A stretch of DNA of 64,000 nucleotides from Acetobacteraceae bacterium (GCA_947371015.1 CANBNK010000003.1:1-64000); one strand, 5' to 3'. Positions 26,130 to 35,183 are shown, counted from the stretch's first letter. Numbers and translations: made by a program. Notes: generated by a model from the sequence alone, not told the origin.

Positions 26130-26809
26130 GCGCGCTGGTGGAACTGTGCGGCATCGCCAAGGGCTTCGGCAGCGGCGAGGCGCGGGTGCAGGCGCTGTCC
26201 GACATCACCCTGAGTGTCGATGCCGGCGAGGTGGTTGGGCTGCGCGGCCCTTCCGGCAGCGGCAAGTCAACGCTGCTGAACCTGGTGGCCTGCATCCTGG
26301 AACCCGATGCCGGCACGCTGCGCCTGGCCGGCGAGACGGTGTGGGACGGCCGTTGGTCCCGCGCCGATCTGCGGGCGCTGCGGCGGGAGAAGATCGGGTT
26401 CATCTTCCAGTTCCACAATCTGCTGCCTTTCCTGGACGCCACCGACAACGTGGCGCTGGCGATGACGCTGAACCGGGTGCCGCTGGCCGAGGCGCGCCGC
26501 CGCGCCCGCGCCTTGCTGGACCATCTGCAGGTGGGCAAGCGCGCCACGGCCATGCCGGCCAAGCTCTCGGGCGGCGAGGCACAGCGCGTCGCCATCGCCC
26601 GCGCGCTTGCCAACAACCCGCGCATCATCCTGGCCGACGAGCCGACCGCGGCGCTGGATAGCGAGCGCGCCCAGGTGGTGATGGACCTGCTGCGCCAGGT
26701 GGCGCGGGAACAGGCCGCCGCCGTCATCGTGGTGACGCATGACGACAAGATCTTCAGCCGCTTCGACCGGCTGGTCGGGCTGCGGGATGGGCGGGTGGAG
26801 ACGGTGTGA
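26126..26809 (+). CDS. ABC transporter ATPase (LolD/MacB-like)
   Basis: Nucleotide-binding subunit of 227 residues with all motifs: Walker A GPSGSGKSTLLNL, Q-loop FIFQFHNLLPF, signature LSGGEAQRVAIARAL, Walker B RIILADEPTAALD and the H-loop VVTHDD. Completes the three-gene exporter that follows the AhpD-like gene. Confidence 0.95.
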   Translation: MSALVELCGIAKGFGSGEARVQALSDITLSVDAGEVVGLRGPSGSGKSTLLNLVACILEPDAGTLRLAGETVWDGRWSRADLRALRREKIGFIFQFHNLLPFLDATDNVALAMTLNRVPLAEARRRARALLDHLQVGKRATAMPAKLSGGEAQRVAIARALANNPRIILADEPTAALDSERAQVVMDLLRQVAREQAAAVIVVTHDDKIFSRFDRLVGLRDGRVETV

Positions 26810-26979
26810 CGCCACGGCAGGCCGCCGTCTTCGCCATGAGGCTCGGAGGGCAACCGTGAAGCCACCAATTCCTTGCTGCACTTTCATGTTGCGCTTGCCC
26901 GGCATGGCCGAGGCAACGATCAGAGGTGGCTCTTTTCCAGGCGCGAGCGATTCAGCCACCAGAACCCAGAGGTTTACCC

Positions 26980-27515
26980 ATGCCTGCTCAAGTTCCACTC
27001 GGCGCGCCCACGATCGCGCTTTCCACGCCGAGCCGCCGCGGCTTGTTGCTGGCCCTGTTGGCCACGCCAGGCTTGGCCGAGACGCCGAGCCTTGGGGCAT
27101 CACCACCGGCCTGACGCTGTGGGCTGCGCAGCCCTTGCAGGCGGCGGGCTGGAACCTGGCGGCGCAGCCGTTCTGGCGAATAGAATGGGCCCGCGAGGCG
27201 CTGCTGGGTCCGACACTGGCCAACCATGCCTCGCTCTCGGATGTCGGGTTGGTGCTGGGGGCACTGGCGGCGGCGGCCTGGGATGGTGGCCTGCGTCATC
27301 GCGTGCCGCTCGGCTCGCCCGGCGCGCTGAGTGCGGTGATGGGTGGGCTGCTGATGGGCGTGGGGGCGCGGCTGTCCTATGGCTGCAATGTCGGTGCCTT
27401 CATCGGCGGCGTGGCGTCTGGCAGCCTGCATGGGTTCGTCTGGCTGCTGGCAGTGATCCAGGGCTGTTGGCTTGGCATTCGACTACGACCGCGCTTCGGG
27501 CTGCCACGCCGCTGA
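26980..27515 (+). pseudogene. YeeE/YedE-family transporter remnant
   Basis: C-terminal half of a long-form YeeE/YedE protein: WGITTGLTLWAAQPLQAAGW then MGGLLMGVGARLSYGCNVGA and FIGGVASGSLHGFVWLLAVI, the second thiosulfate-channel signature. The N-terminal half is missing, and the short segment before it (MPAQVPLGAPTIALSTPSRR) is in another frame, so at least one frameshift plus a large deletion occurred near 27100. A separate, intact split YeeE/YedE pair is at 12004-13149. Confidence 0.7.
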
Positions 27516-27540
27516 ACCGCGGGTATCAGGAGGAACCAAT

Positions 27541-27901
27541 GCATTGGCTTGAGACCCGCATCCCACCACCGGCCGTGATGCTGCTGACTAATTTGGCCAT
27601 GTTCGCGGCGGCCCCAGGGGACATGGCGTCAGGCGTCGCCTGGCCGCTGCGCGCGGCGGCGGCGGCAGCGCTGACGCTGGCGGCGCTGTGGTTCGGCCCC
27701 TGCGCCGTAAGGGCCTTCCGCCGTGCCGGCACCACCATCAGCCCGCTGCACGTTGAGCGAGCCTCGGCCCTGATAACCAGGGGCGGCTACGCCCGCAGCC
27801 GCAACCCGATGTACCTTGCCATGACGCTGGTGCTTGTGGCTTCACCAGACCCTGTGCTGCACGCCGGCCAAGACGGCAAAAGTCAGCACCGAGCTCTGTG
27901 A
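27541..27901 (+). pseudogene. Isoprenylcysteine methyltransferase-family protein, truncated
   Basis: Starts with a strong ribosome site (CAGGAGGAACC) and reads MHWLETRIPPPAVMLLTNLA, then membrane segments and GTTISPLHVERASALITRGG, YARSRNPMYLAMTLVLV. That is the ICMT/PEMT-like family up to its RNPMYL motif. After residue 100 the sequence becomes unrelated and stops at 27901, so the last helices are lost. The break marks the left edge of the foreign restriction-modification segment. Confidence 0.7.
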
Positions 27902-28044
27902 ACTGGCCGACATAGTGGTCGTTGTGGAAGAATGGGAAAAGAGTCAGGATCAGCATTTAAACTGACCCATTACCAACAATACCACTAACTTGAAACGCAC
28001 TCATATCTTATAGTTTTCTCGCGTTGGCGGCCGAGAGAAGGTAG
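27838..28044. other. Junction DNA, possible insertion-sequence end relic
   Basis: Less GC-rich than its surroundings. It contains GGATCAGCATTTAAACTGAC followed by CCATTACC, reminiscent of the end repeats of IS21-like elements (complement GGGTCAGTTTAAATGC). No terminal repeat pair or transposase could be found, so this is a weak call. It separates the truncated ICMT gene from the restriction-modification locus. Confidence 0.35.
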
Positions 28045-29589
28045 ATGAACAAGAAAGACCTCAGCGAGCGCGATATCTGCTCCAAGTTCATTACCCCGGC
28101 CATCAAGCAGGCGGGCTGGGACGAGATGCTCCAGATCCGCGAGGAAGTGGGCTTCACCAAGGGCCGCATCATCGTGCGGGGCAAGCTGGTTACCCGCGGC
28201 AAGGCCAAGCGCGCCGACTACGTCTTGTACCACAAGCCCAGCCTCCCGATCGCCATCGTCGAGGCTAAGGACAACAGCCACGCGGTTGGCGACGGCCTGC
28301 AGCAGGGGTTGGAGTATGCTGAGATACTGGGCATTCCCTTCGTTTTCGCCTCGAACGGCGATGGCTTCGTCTTCTACGACCGCACCGGCTTCCCCGCCCT
28401 CAAGGGCCTGCCGCTCACCGGAAAGCCTGGCGACCGCGCCCGCGTCGTGCGCGGCGTGTTCGAGGACGCCTACAACTACATGAAGTCCGGCCAGCTCATG
28501 CGCCAGGTGGTCAACAAGATCAGCGCGGTGGACTTCAACGACCTGGCTGAGCGTCGCCACTTCGGCGAGCTCTACGAGCAGATCCTCAACGACCTGCAGA
28601 GCGCGGGCAACGCCGGCGAGTACTACACCCCGCGCGCCGTCACCGCCTTCATGGTGGACCGCATCGACCCCCGCCCGGGCGAGACCCTGTTCGACCCCGC
28701 CTGCGGCACCGGCGGCTTCCTCACCTGCTCGGTCCGCCACATGCGGGACCGCTACGTGAAACGGCCCGAAGACGAGCAGCTGATGCAGGACTCGCTACGC
28801 GCCTTCGAGAAGAAGCCGCTGCCGCACATGCTCTGCGTCACCAACATGCTGCTGCACGGCGTGGAGGACCCGGGCTTCGTCCGCCACGACAACACCCTGG
28901 CAAAACCCTACATCGGCTGGACCCAGTCTGAGCGCGTGGACATCGTCCTCACCAACCCACCCTTCGGCGGGCGGGAGGAAGACGGCATCGAGGGCAACTT
29001 CCCCGTCCACTTCCGCACGCGGGAAACGGCGGACCTCTTCCTTGCCCTCATCATCCGCCTGCTGCGCCCGGGCGGCCGCGCCGCGGTGGTGCTGCCGGAC
29101 GGCACCCTGTTCGGCGAGGGCGTGAAGACCCGGCTGAAGGAGCACCTGCTGGAGGAGTGCAACCTGCACACCATCGTCCGGCTGCCGAACTCCGTCTTCC
29201 GCCCCTACGCCTCCATCGGCACCAACCTGCTGTTCTTCGAGAAGGGCACGCCCACCACCGAGACTTGGTTCTGGGAGCATCGGGTGCCCGCGGGCCAGAA
29301 GGCCTATTCCATGACCAAGCCGATCCGCCAGGAGCACTTGGCCGACTGCGCGGGCTGGTGGGGCGGCCCCAGCCGCCAGGGCCGCGCGGAAGGCCCGCAG
29401 GCCTGGCGCGTGACGGCCGAGGAGATCAAGGCCCGCGGCTACAACCTGGACATCAAGAACCCCCACGCCGTCGCCCTGGACCACGGCGACCCCGAGACCC
29501 TGGCCGCCGAGCTGGACGCCGCCGAGGCCGAGACCGCCCGCCTGCGCGACCAGCTGAAGGCCATTCTGGCCGAGGCGCTGGCCCGGTGA
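28045..29589 (+). CDS. Type I R-M fusion: HsdR nuclease domain joined to HsdM methylase
   Basis: Protein of 514 residues. Residues 1-115 read as the N-terminus of an HsdR subunit ([40 protein letters not shown]) with an intact PD-(D/E)xK site: Asp 58, Glu 73-x-Lys 75 and Gln 86. From about residue 130 it is HsdM ([43 protein letters not shown] motif DPACGTGGF at 217-225, catalytic NPPF at 304-307). The HsdR helicase and the first roughly 100 residues of HsdM are missing, so a deletion fused the two genes in frame. All catalytic motifs survive. The resulting nuclease-methylase plus separate S subunit resembles the type IIB (BcgI) layout; whether it works is unknown. Confidence 0.85.
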   Translation: MNKKDLSERDICSKFITPAIKQAGWDEMLQIREEVGFTKGRIIVRGKLVTRGKAKRADYVLYHKPSLPIAIVEAKDNSHAVGDGLQQGLEYAEILGIPFVFASNGDGFVFYDRTGFPALKGLPLTGKPGDRARVVRGVFEDAYNYMKSGQLMRQVVNKISAVDFNDLAERRHFGELYEQILNDLQSAGNAGEYYTPRAVTAFMVDRIDPRPGETLFDPACGTGGFLTCSVRHMRDRYVKRPEDEQLMQDSLRAFEKKPLPHMLCVTNMLLHGVEDPGFVRHDNTLAKPYIGWTQSERVDIVLTNPPFGGREEDGIEGNFPVHFRTRETADLFLALIIRLLRPGGRAAVVLPDGTLFGEGVKTRLKEHLLEECNLHTIVRLPNSVFRPYASIGTNLLFFEKGTPTTETWFWEHRVPAGQKAYSMTKPIRQEHLADCAGWWGGPSRQGRAEGPQAWRVTAEEIKARGYNLDIKNPHAVALDHGDPETLAAELDAAEAETARLRDQLKAILAEALAR

Positions 29590-29625
29590 GCCGTGCTATG
29601 CTCCCCGGCCAAGGAGGCTGCCCCG

Positions 29626-29943
29626 ATGCTCGCAGAGCTTGAAGCCAGGCGCGACGCCCTCGCCGAGTTGTGCCGCCGCTTCGCCGTGGAGCGGCTGGAG
29701 GTGTTCGGCTCCGCCGCGCGGGAGGCCGACTTCACCCCCGCACGCAGCGACCTGGACCTGCTGGTGAAGCTGGCGCCGGCCACGCGCGACGACCTCGCCG
29801 CCTTCGCCGAGCTGCACGACGCGCTGGAGGCGCTGTTCGGCCGCCCGGTGGACCTGCTGGAGCGCGAGGCGGTGGAGGCCAGCCGCAACCCCATCCGCCG
29901 CCGCCGCATATTGGCCGAGGCCCGCCCGCTCTATGCCGCCTGA
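29626..29943 (+). CDS. mntA: MntA-like nucleotidyltransferase antitoxin
   Basis: Protein of 105 residues from the ATG at 29626, which has AGGAGG upstream. The minimal nucleotidyltransferase motif is RLEVFGSAAREADFTPARSD followed by LDLLV (GS...DxD). MntA proteins AMPylate and neutralise the HepT RNase. It overlaps the hepT gene by 11 bases, and the pair lies between the methylase and specificity genes of the R-M locus. Confidence 0.88.
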   Translation: MLAELEARRDALAELCRRFAVERLEVFGSAAREADFTPARSDLDLLVKLAPATRDDLAAFAELHDALEALFGRPVDLLEREAVEASRNPIRRRRILAEARPLYAA

Positions 29944-30292
29944 GCTGCCGGAGCGCGACCTGGCGCTGCTATGGGACATGCTGCTGGCGGCGCGGGACGC
30001 CCAGGGCTTCGTCGCCGAGTTGGACGAGGCCGGCTTCCTGGCCAGCCGGTTGCACCAGAACGCCGTTATCCGCTCCCTGGAAGTGCTGGGAGAGGCGGCG
30101 GGTAAGGTCTCCCGCCCCAGCTGCGCCGCGCTTCCCAACCTGCCGTGGCGGGAGATGACGGGGCTGCGGCACCGGCTGATCCATGGCTATGCCGAGGTTC
30201 GGCTGGACCTGGTGTGGCGCGTGGCGACCGAGCGGCTGGGGCCGCTGGTGGCGACGCTGGAAGCCCTGCTGCCGCCCGAGGAGGGCGCATGA
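29933..30292 (+). CDS. hepT: HepT-like HEPN-domain toxin (DUF86)
   Basis: HEPN ribonuclease-type toxin of 119 residues with the catalytic R-x4-H-x-Y motif in TGLRHRLIHGYAEV near residue 85, the site AMPylated by MntA. The upstream helix AVIRSLEVLGEAAGKVS is typical. Its TGA overlaps the hsdS ATG (ATGA), so toxin and specificity subunit are translationally coupled. Such a pair may stabilise the locus or act in defence. Confidence 0.9.
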   Translation: MPPELPERDLALLWDMLLAARDAQGFVAELDEAGFLASRLHQNAVIRSLEVLGEAAGKVSRPSCAALPNLPWREMTGLRHRLIHGYAEVRLDLVWRVATERLGPLVATLEALLPPEEGA

Positions 30293-32018
30293 CCGCCGAC
30301 CTGCTGCTGGATTTCTATGAGCGCGTCGCCGAGGCGCCGGACGCCATCGTGCGGCTGCGGCGGTTTGTGCTGGACCTTGCGGTGCGGGGGAAGCTGGTGC
30401 CGCAGGAGGCGGGGGATGAGCCGGCGTCGGTGCTGCTGAAGCGTGCCCTGCGCGACAGGCCGGTGGTCACGTCGCAGACGCCGCCTGACCGGTTGCCCTT
30501 TGACCCCCCTTCCTCTTGGTGCTGGACCATGCTTGGCAGTTTCGTACTCTCATCTGATGCGGGGTGGAGCCCCAAGACGGCCGATCATCCTCGACGCGAT
30601 GGACAGTGGGGCGTTTTGAAGGTCAGCGCCGTTTCCTGGCATCGCTTCCAGCCGCAGGAAAACAAGGGGGTCCTTCCGGGAACCGAACCGCGGCTGCAAG
30701 CGCAGGTATCCCGCGGTGACTTCCTCATCTCCAGGGCCAACACCGCCGAGCTGGTTGCCCGCGCCGTTATCGTGGACAGCGACCCTGCCAAATTGATGAT
30801 GAGGGACAAGATCGTGCGGCTGCGGCTCAGCGAGCATTGCGACCATCGCTTCGTCTGGCTGGTGAACAACTATGCCGACTTCGCGCGCCAGCACTACGCT
30901 ACCGCCGCGAGCGGCGTCAGCGCCTCGATGAAGAACGTCTCGCGCGACGTCATCCTAGCATGCTGCGGAAATTCGATTTTCGGCACCGGACGCCGCAACA
31001 TTGATTCGCGGCGACGACGCGGAGCGACAGGAAGTTTCAGGCAAAGGCCCGGACGGATTCCATTGCGACCTTTGCTGCCCTTCCGTGGTAGAATTTCCGC
31101 AGCCTGCTAGGGCTGCCGTTTCCCCTCCCGCCCCCGGCCGAACAGCACCGCATCGTCGCCAAGGTGGATGAGCTGATGGCGCTTTGCGACCAGCTGGCGG
31201 CGGCGCGGGAGGCGACGCGCGACCGGCTGGCAGCGGCCAGCCTCGCCCGCCTCAACAGCCCAGACCCCGAGACCTTCCCCGACGACGCCCGCTTCGCCCT
31301 CGCCGCGCTGCCCGCCCTCACCACCCGCCCCGACCAGATCAAGCAGCTCCGTCAGACCATCCTGAACCTCGCGTTGACCGGCGGACTTTTGTCGGAAGGG
31401 ACGTGGCCAGCGCATCCGCAGCCACTAAGCACCGTCGCTCAGCTTCAGAATGGCTATGCGTTCAAAAGCGAATGGTTCTCGACATCCGGCATCCGACTGG
31501 CCCGCAACGCGAACGTCGGCCATGGCCAACTCGACTGGGTGCAGGAAGTGAGGCTACCGGAAGCGCAGGCTACCGAGTTTGAGCGGTTTCTTCTGAATGA
31601 GGGTGATGTACTCCTTTCGCTGGATCGCCCCTTCATCGTGACCGGCACCAAGGTCGCTCGCGTCTGCGCCGCCGACTTGCCGGCGCTGCTCCTGCAGCGG
31701 GTTGGGCGCTTTATCGTCAGCGGGTCGCTCGACCGCGACTACCTGTATATCTGGGTCACCTCACCACACTTCACGGCGCAGATCGATCCGGGCCGCAGCA
31801 ACGGGGTCCCGCATATCTCATCGAAGCAGGTCGAAGCTGCGATGCTCTTCGTGCCACCCCTCGCCGAACAACAGCGCACCGTCGCCAAGGTGAGCGCGCT
31901 GATAGCGCTGTGCGACCAGTTGGAAGCCAGCCTCGCCACCGCCAGCTCCGCTCGCACGCAACTTCTGGAAGCCACGCTGCGCGAGGCCCTGGCCCCAGCA
32001 TTGGAACTCGCCGCATGA
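30289..32018 (+). pseudogene. hsdS: hsdS, type I specificity subunit, interrupted by a 150-bp element
   Basis: Specificity subunit split into two frames. The first part (273 residues, to 31110) begins MTADLLLDFYERVAEAPDAI, has the conserved LRRFVLDLAVRGKLVPQ and target-recognition domain 1. The second, from about 31110, reads LGLPFPLPPPAEQHRIVAKV, the central conserved helix, domain 2 (LSTVAQLQNGYAFKSEWFST) and a second PPLAEQQRTVAKV repeat. Removing the 150-bp element plus one TA joins DVIL to GLPF in frame and restores about 525 residues. In the present state two half-subunits could be made; half-S proteins can sometimes dimerise. Confidence 0.85.
30958..31107. mobile_element. MITE-like 150-bp element with TA target duplication
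   Basis: Terminal inverted repeats of 17 bp (GCATGCTGCGGAAATTC at 30958-30974; its complement with one mismatch at 31091-31107), flanked by TA on both sides (30956-30957, 31108-31109). There is no coding capacity. TA duplication is typical of IS630/Tc1-mariner-type transposition. It splits hsdS, and excision of element plus one TA restores the frame exactly. Confidence 0.85.
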
Positions 32019-32062
32019 CGTTGCACCACGCCATCTGGACCGTGGGGGCAAAGCCCAGCCCG
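32015..32062 (+). pseudogene. 5' remnant of a gene downstream of hsdS
   Basis: An ATG overlaps the hsdS stop (ATGA) and reads MTLHHAIWTVGAKPSPL before the sequence turns into IS481 remnant. This looks like the start of the next operon gene, cut after about 17 codons. The motif HHAIWTVG resembles the start of a family of restriction-type endonucleases, but too little remains to assign it. Confidence 0.5.
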
Positions 32063-32225
32063 CTAGTTGTCGTTGCCAAGGAGGTCATCCCTTGCGATGC
32101 GGCTGATGGGTGGCTTTCCCTTGAGGGCGGAGTGTGGCCTGGTTGTGTTGCAGGCGCTGAGCCATGGGTGCATGGCGCGGCTGCGCTCGGCCGAACTGGC
32201 GAATGGCGTAGCGCAGGCCCCTGTT
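32063..32225 (-). mobile_element. IS481-family transposase remnant (C-terminus)
   Basis: The reverse frame reads ATPFASSAERSRAMHPWLSA, then CNTTRPHSALKGKPPISRIA and RDDLLGNDN, the conserved C-terminal end of IS481 transposases (YNxxRPHSALxGKPPISR). Only about 50 residues remain; the catalytic DDE core is absent. It marks the right edge of the restriction-modification segment. Confidence 0.75.
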
Positions 32226-32397
32226 GTCGCGACCATGCGCCCCGTTGCGCCGCCGCGCCGCTTCGTGCTGAACTTTGTGGTGAACCGGCGGCTGCAGCCC
32301 GGGGCCAGTTCGGCGCGCCGGAGCAGCGCATCCAGCACCGCGTGGCGTTCGCGGGCAGCTTCGAGCATCGCGTCGTAACCCCGCAGGAGACCGCCTG
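32226..32397. other. Short non-coding stretch before the amidase operon
   Basis: No gene supported. The reverse frame is open but lacks IS481 similarity. It ends in the amidase ribosome site (CGCAGGAGACCG). Confidence 0.5.
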
Positions 32398-33846
32398 ATG
32401 ACCAGCGAAGCCTTCCTCCCTGCCTGGGTGCTGCTGCATCGGCTGAAGCGCGGCGAGACCACCAGCCGCGCGCTGCTGGAGCGCATGCTGGAGCGTGTGG
32501 CCAAGGTGAACCCCGGCATCAACGCCATCATTTTGCAGGACGCCCCGCGCGCCCGCGCCGCCGCCGATGCCGCCGACGCCGCACTGGCGCGGGGCGAGAA
32601 GCTGGGCGCGCTGCACGGCCTGCCGATGACGGTGAAGGAGACCAACAACGTCGCCGGCTGGCCCACCACCTTCGGCGACCCGGCCTGCCGGGAGGCGGTA
32701 CCCGCCCGCAGCGCCGAGATCATCCGCCGGCTGGAAGGCGCCGGCGCGGTCATCTTCGGCAAGACCAACGTGCCGCTGAACGCGCTGGACTGGCAGAGCT
32801 ACAACGCGATCTACGGCACCACGCGCAACCCATGGAATACCGCGCATTCGCCCGGCGGTTCCTCCGGTGGTTCGGCGGCGGCGCTGGCGGCGGGACTGAC
32901 GCCGCTGGAACTCGGCAGCGATGCCGGCGGCTCCATCCGCATCCCCGCGGCTTTCTGCGGCGTCTATGGCCACAAGCCGACCCCCGGGCTGGTGCCGGGC
33001 GAAGGCAATGGCCGCGGCAGCCTGCTGGACAACGACCTGGTCACCTCCGGCCCGCTCGCCCGCAGCGTGAAGGACCTCTCCCTGGCGCTGGACGTGCTGG
33101 CCGGCCCAACTGGCAAGCATGCCAAGGCCTGGCGCCTGCAACTGCCGCACGCCCGCGCCACCCAGGCGCGGGAGTTCCGCGTCGCGCTGCTGGAAACCTC
33201 CCCGGTCGCCGAGGTGGCCGACGACTACCGTGCCGCCATCCGCGCCCTGGCGGAAAAGCTGCGTGGCATGGGCGCCCAGGTTTCGCTCAACGTGCTGCCG
33301 TTCAGCGACCACGCGGCGCACCACGCCGCCTATGTGCAGTTGCTGCGCGGCAGCGCCGCGACGCGCCTGCCGGAACCCGCCTTCCGCGCCGCTATCGCCG
33401 AGACGGAACAACACGCCAGCAACGCCACGCCCTATGTGCGGCAGATGTCCGCCGCCTACGCCCAGCGCCACCGCGCCTGGCTGCAGGCCGAGGAATACCG
33501 CGCCGGTTTGAAGCGGGACTGGGCCGACTTCTTCGAGGAATTCGACGTCCTCGTGGCCCCCGCCGCCATGGGCCCCGCCTTCCCGCTCGACGAAGCCCGG
33601 CCGCGCGAGGAACGCACGCTGCGCATCAACGGCCGCGACGCCGACTACAACGACACGCTGTTCTGGGCCGGCATCGCCACCCTGCCCTCACTGCCCGCCA
33701 CGACGGCGCCCATCGGCTTTTCCGCGGCGGGCCTGCCGCTGGGCGTGCAGGTGCTGGGCCCAGCCTGGGAGGATCGCACCACCCTGGCCTTTGCTGCCGT
33801 GCTGGAAGCCTTGTTGCCCTTCACCCCACCGCCGGGATACGCCTGA
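32398..33846 (+). CDS. Amidase (amidase-signature family)
   Basis: Enzyme of 482 residues hydrolysing an amide bond by the Ser-cisSer-Lys triad: Lys 80 in HGLPMTVKETNNVAG, the glycine/serine loop SPGGSSGGSAAALAAG near 150-165, and the nucleophile serine in GSDAGGSIRIPAAFCGVYG. Length is normal. It starts an operon with a Rieske oxygenase and an SMP-30 lactonase (one-base overlap with the next gene), suggesting breakdown of an aromatic or heterocyclic amide; the substrate is unknown. Confidence 0.9.
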   Translation: MTSEAFLPAWVLLHRLKRGETTSRALLERMLERVAKVNPGINAIILQDAPRARAAADAADAALARGEKLGALHGLPMTVKETNNVAGWPTTFGDPACREAVPARSAEIIRRLEGAGAVIFGKTNVPLNALDWQSYNAIYGTTRNPWNTAHSPGGSSGGSAAALAAGLTPLELGSDAGGSIRIPAAFCGVYGHKPTPGLVPGEGNGRGSLLDNDLVTSGPLARSVKDLSLALDVLAGPTGKHAKAWRLQLPHARATQAREFRVALLETSPVAEVADDYRAAIRALAEKLRGMGAQVSLNVLPFSDHAAHHAAYVQLLRGSAATRLPEPAFRAAIAETEQHASNATPYVRQMSAAYAQRHRAWLQAEEYRAGLKRDWADFFEEFDVLVAPAAMGPAFPLDEARPREERTLRINGRDADYNDTLFWAGIATLPSLPATTAPIGFSAAGLPLGVQVLGPAWEDRTTLAFAAVLEALLPFTPPPGYA

Positions 33847-35183
33847 TGACCCAAGCATCCCCCAACGCCAGCTTCGCCGGCTACCACAAGGACCTGGCGA
33901 AGCCCGAGGCGGCCGAGCTGACGCATGTCCGCAAGGGCACGCCGGGCGGCGAATACCTGCGCCGCTTCTGGCATCCCATTGCGCTCACCACGCAGGTGAC
34001 GGCGCTGCCCAAGCGCCTGCGCATCCTCGGCGAGGACCTGGTGCTGTTCCGCACGCTGGGTGGCACGCTCGGCCTGCTGCACCTGCATTGCAGCCATCGC
34101 GGCAGCTCGCTGGAGTTCGGCCTGCCGACCGAAAGCGGCATCAGCTGCTGCTACCACGGCTGGCACTACGCGCCGGACGGCACCATCCTGGACACACCGG
34201 GCGAACCGGCCGACAGCCCGATCCGCCATCGCATCTCCCACGGCGCCTATCCGCTGCGCGAACATGGCGGCCTGATCTTCGGCTATTTCGGGCCGCCCGA
34301 GGCGATGCCGCCCTTCTTCCTGACCGATGCCGCCAGCGTGCCGGGCAACCACTTCCACCCCTACCTGCTGACCTTCGACTGCAACTGGCTGCAGGTGCAC
34401 GAGAACAGCATGGACCCGCTGCACAGCGTGTTCCTGCACACGCGGATGAGCGGCGTGCAGTTCTCCGAGGCCTTCGGCGCGCTGCCGGTGGTGCAGTATC
34501 GCCGCACCCCGCTCGGCGTCACCTCCACCGCGGTGCGCCGCATCGGCGACATGGTCTGGGCGCGGGTGAATGACGAGCTGACGCCGAACATCGCCCAGTT
34601 CGGCCCGCCATGGGAGGACGGGCAGACGCCCAAGCTGTTCGTGCCGCCTGCCATCACCCGCTGGATCGTGCCCTATGACGACACCAGTTGCATGACCATC
34701 GGCTGGCGCCACGCCAACGACCAGGTGGACCCGGATGGCCGCACAAAGATGGAGGAGATCGGCCTGGAGAGCGTGGACTTCTTCGGCCAGACGCCGAACC
34801 GCGACTACGCCGACCGCCAACGTGAACCCGGCGACTGGGACGCCCAGGTGTCGCAGCGGCCCATCGCCTTGCATGCGCTGGAAAACCTCGGTCGCACGGA
34901 TACCGGTATCGGCATGCTCAGGCAGAACCTCCGCCACGGCATCACCGCCCTGGCCCGCGGCACCGCGCCCCCGCCCCCGCCGCCGCCGACGCATGACGGC
35001 GTGCTGACCACCTTCGCGCACGACACGGTGCTGCACCTGCCCGCGCGCGGCAACGACGACGAGGCCTTCCTGCACCAGGTCTGCGACATCGTCACCGAGA
35101 TCACGCTAGGCACCGCGGGCCTGCCGCACACCACGCGCCGCGCCGAATGCATCAGCCGGCTGAAGGCCGCCGGGTTGTGCTGA
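33846..35183 (+). CDS. Rieske aromatic ring-hydroxylating oxygenase, alpha subunit type
   Basis: Protein of 445 residues. The N-terminal Rieske domain has CSHRGSSLEFG and CCYHGWHYAPDG (C-x-H...C-x2-H) for the 2Fe-2S cluster; the catalytic domain has the mononuclear-iron motif LQVHENSMDPLHSVFLH (His/His with the bridging Asp). The start ATG overlaps the amidase stop by one base. A run of seven prolines near residue 380 is unusual. No reductase or ferredoxin gene is adjacent. Likely hydroxylates or demethylates the operon's substrate. Confidence 0.9.
   Translation: MTQASPNASFAGYHKDLAKPEAAELTHVRKGTPGGEYLRRFWHPIALTTQVTALPKRLRILGEDLVLFRTLGGTLGLLHLHCSHRGSSLEFGLPTESGISCCYHGWHYAPDGTILDTPGEPADSPIRHRISHGAYPLREHGGLIFGYFGPPEAMPPFFLTDAASVPGNHFHPYLLTFDCNWLQVHENSMDPLHSVFLHTRMSGVQFSEAFGALPVVQYRRTPLGVTSTAVRRIGDMVWARVNDELTPNIAQFGPPWEDGQTPKLFVPPAITRWIVPYDDTSCMTIGWRHANDQVDPDGRTKMEEIGLESVDFFGQTPNRDYADRQREPGDWDAQVSQRPIALHALENLGRTDTGIGMLRQNLRHGITALARGTAPPPPPPPTHDGVLTTFAHDTVLHLPARGNDDEAFLHQVCDIVTEITLGTAGLPHTTRRAECISRLKAAGLC

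Noticed and set aside
27738-27956. 72-codon minus-strand frame in the junction DNA
   Set aside because: Runs antisense to the truncated ICMT gene and shows no transposase motif; not enough to call a gene.
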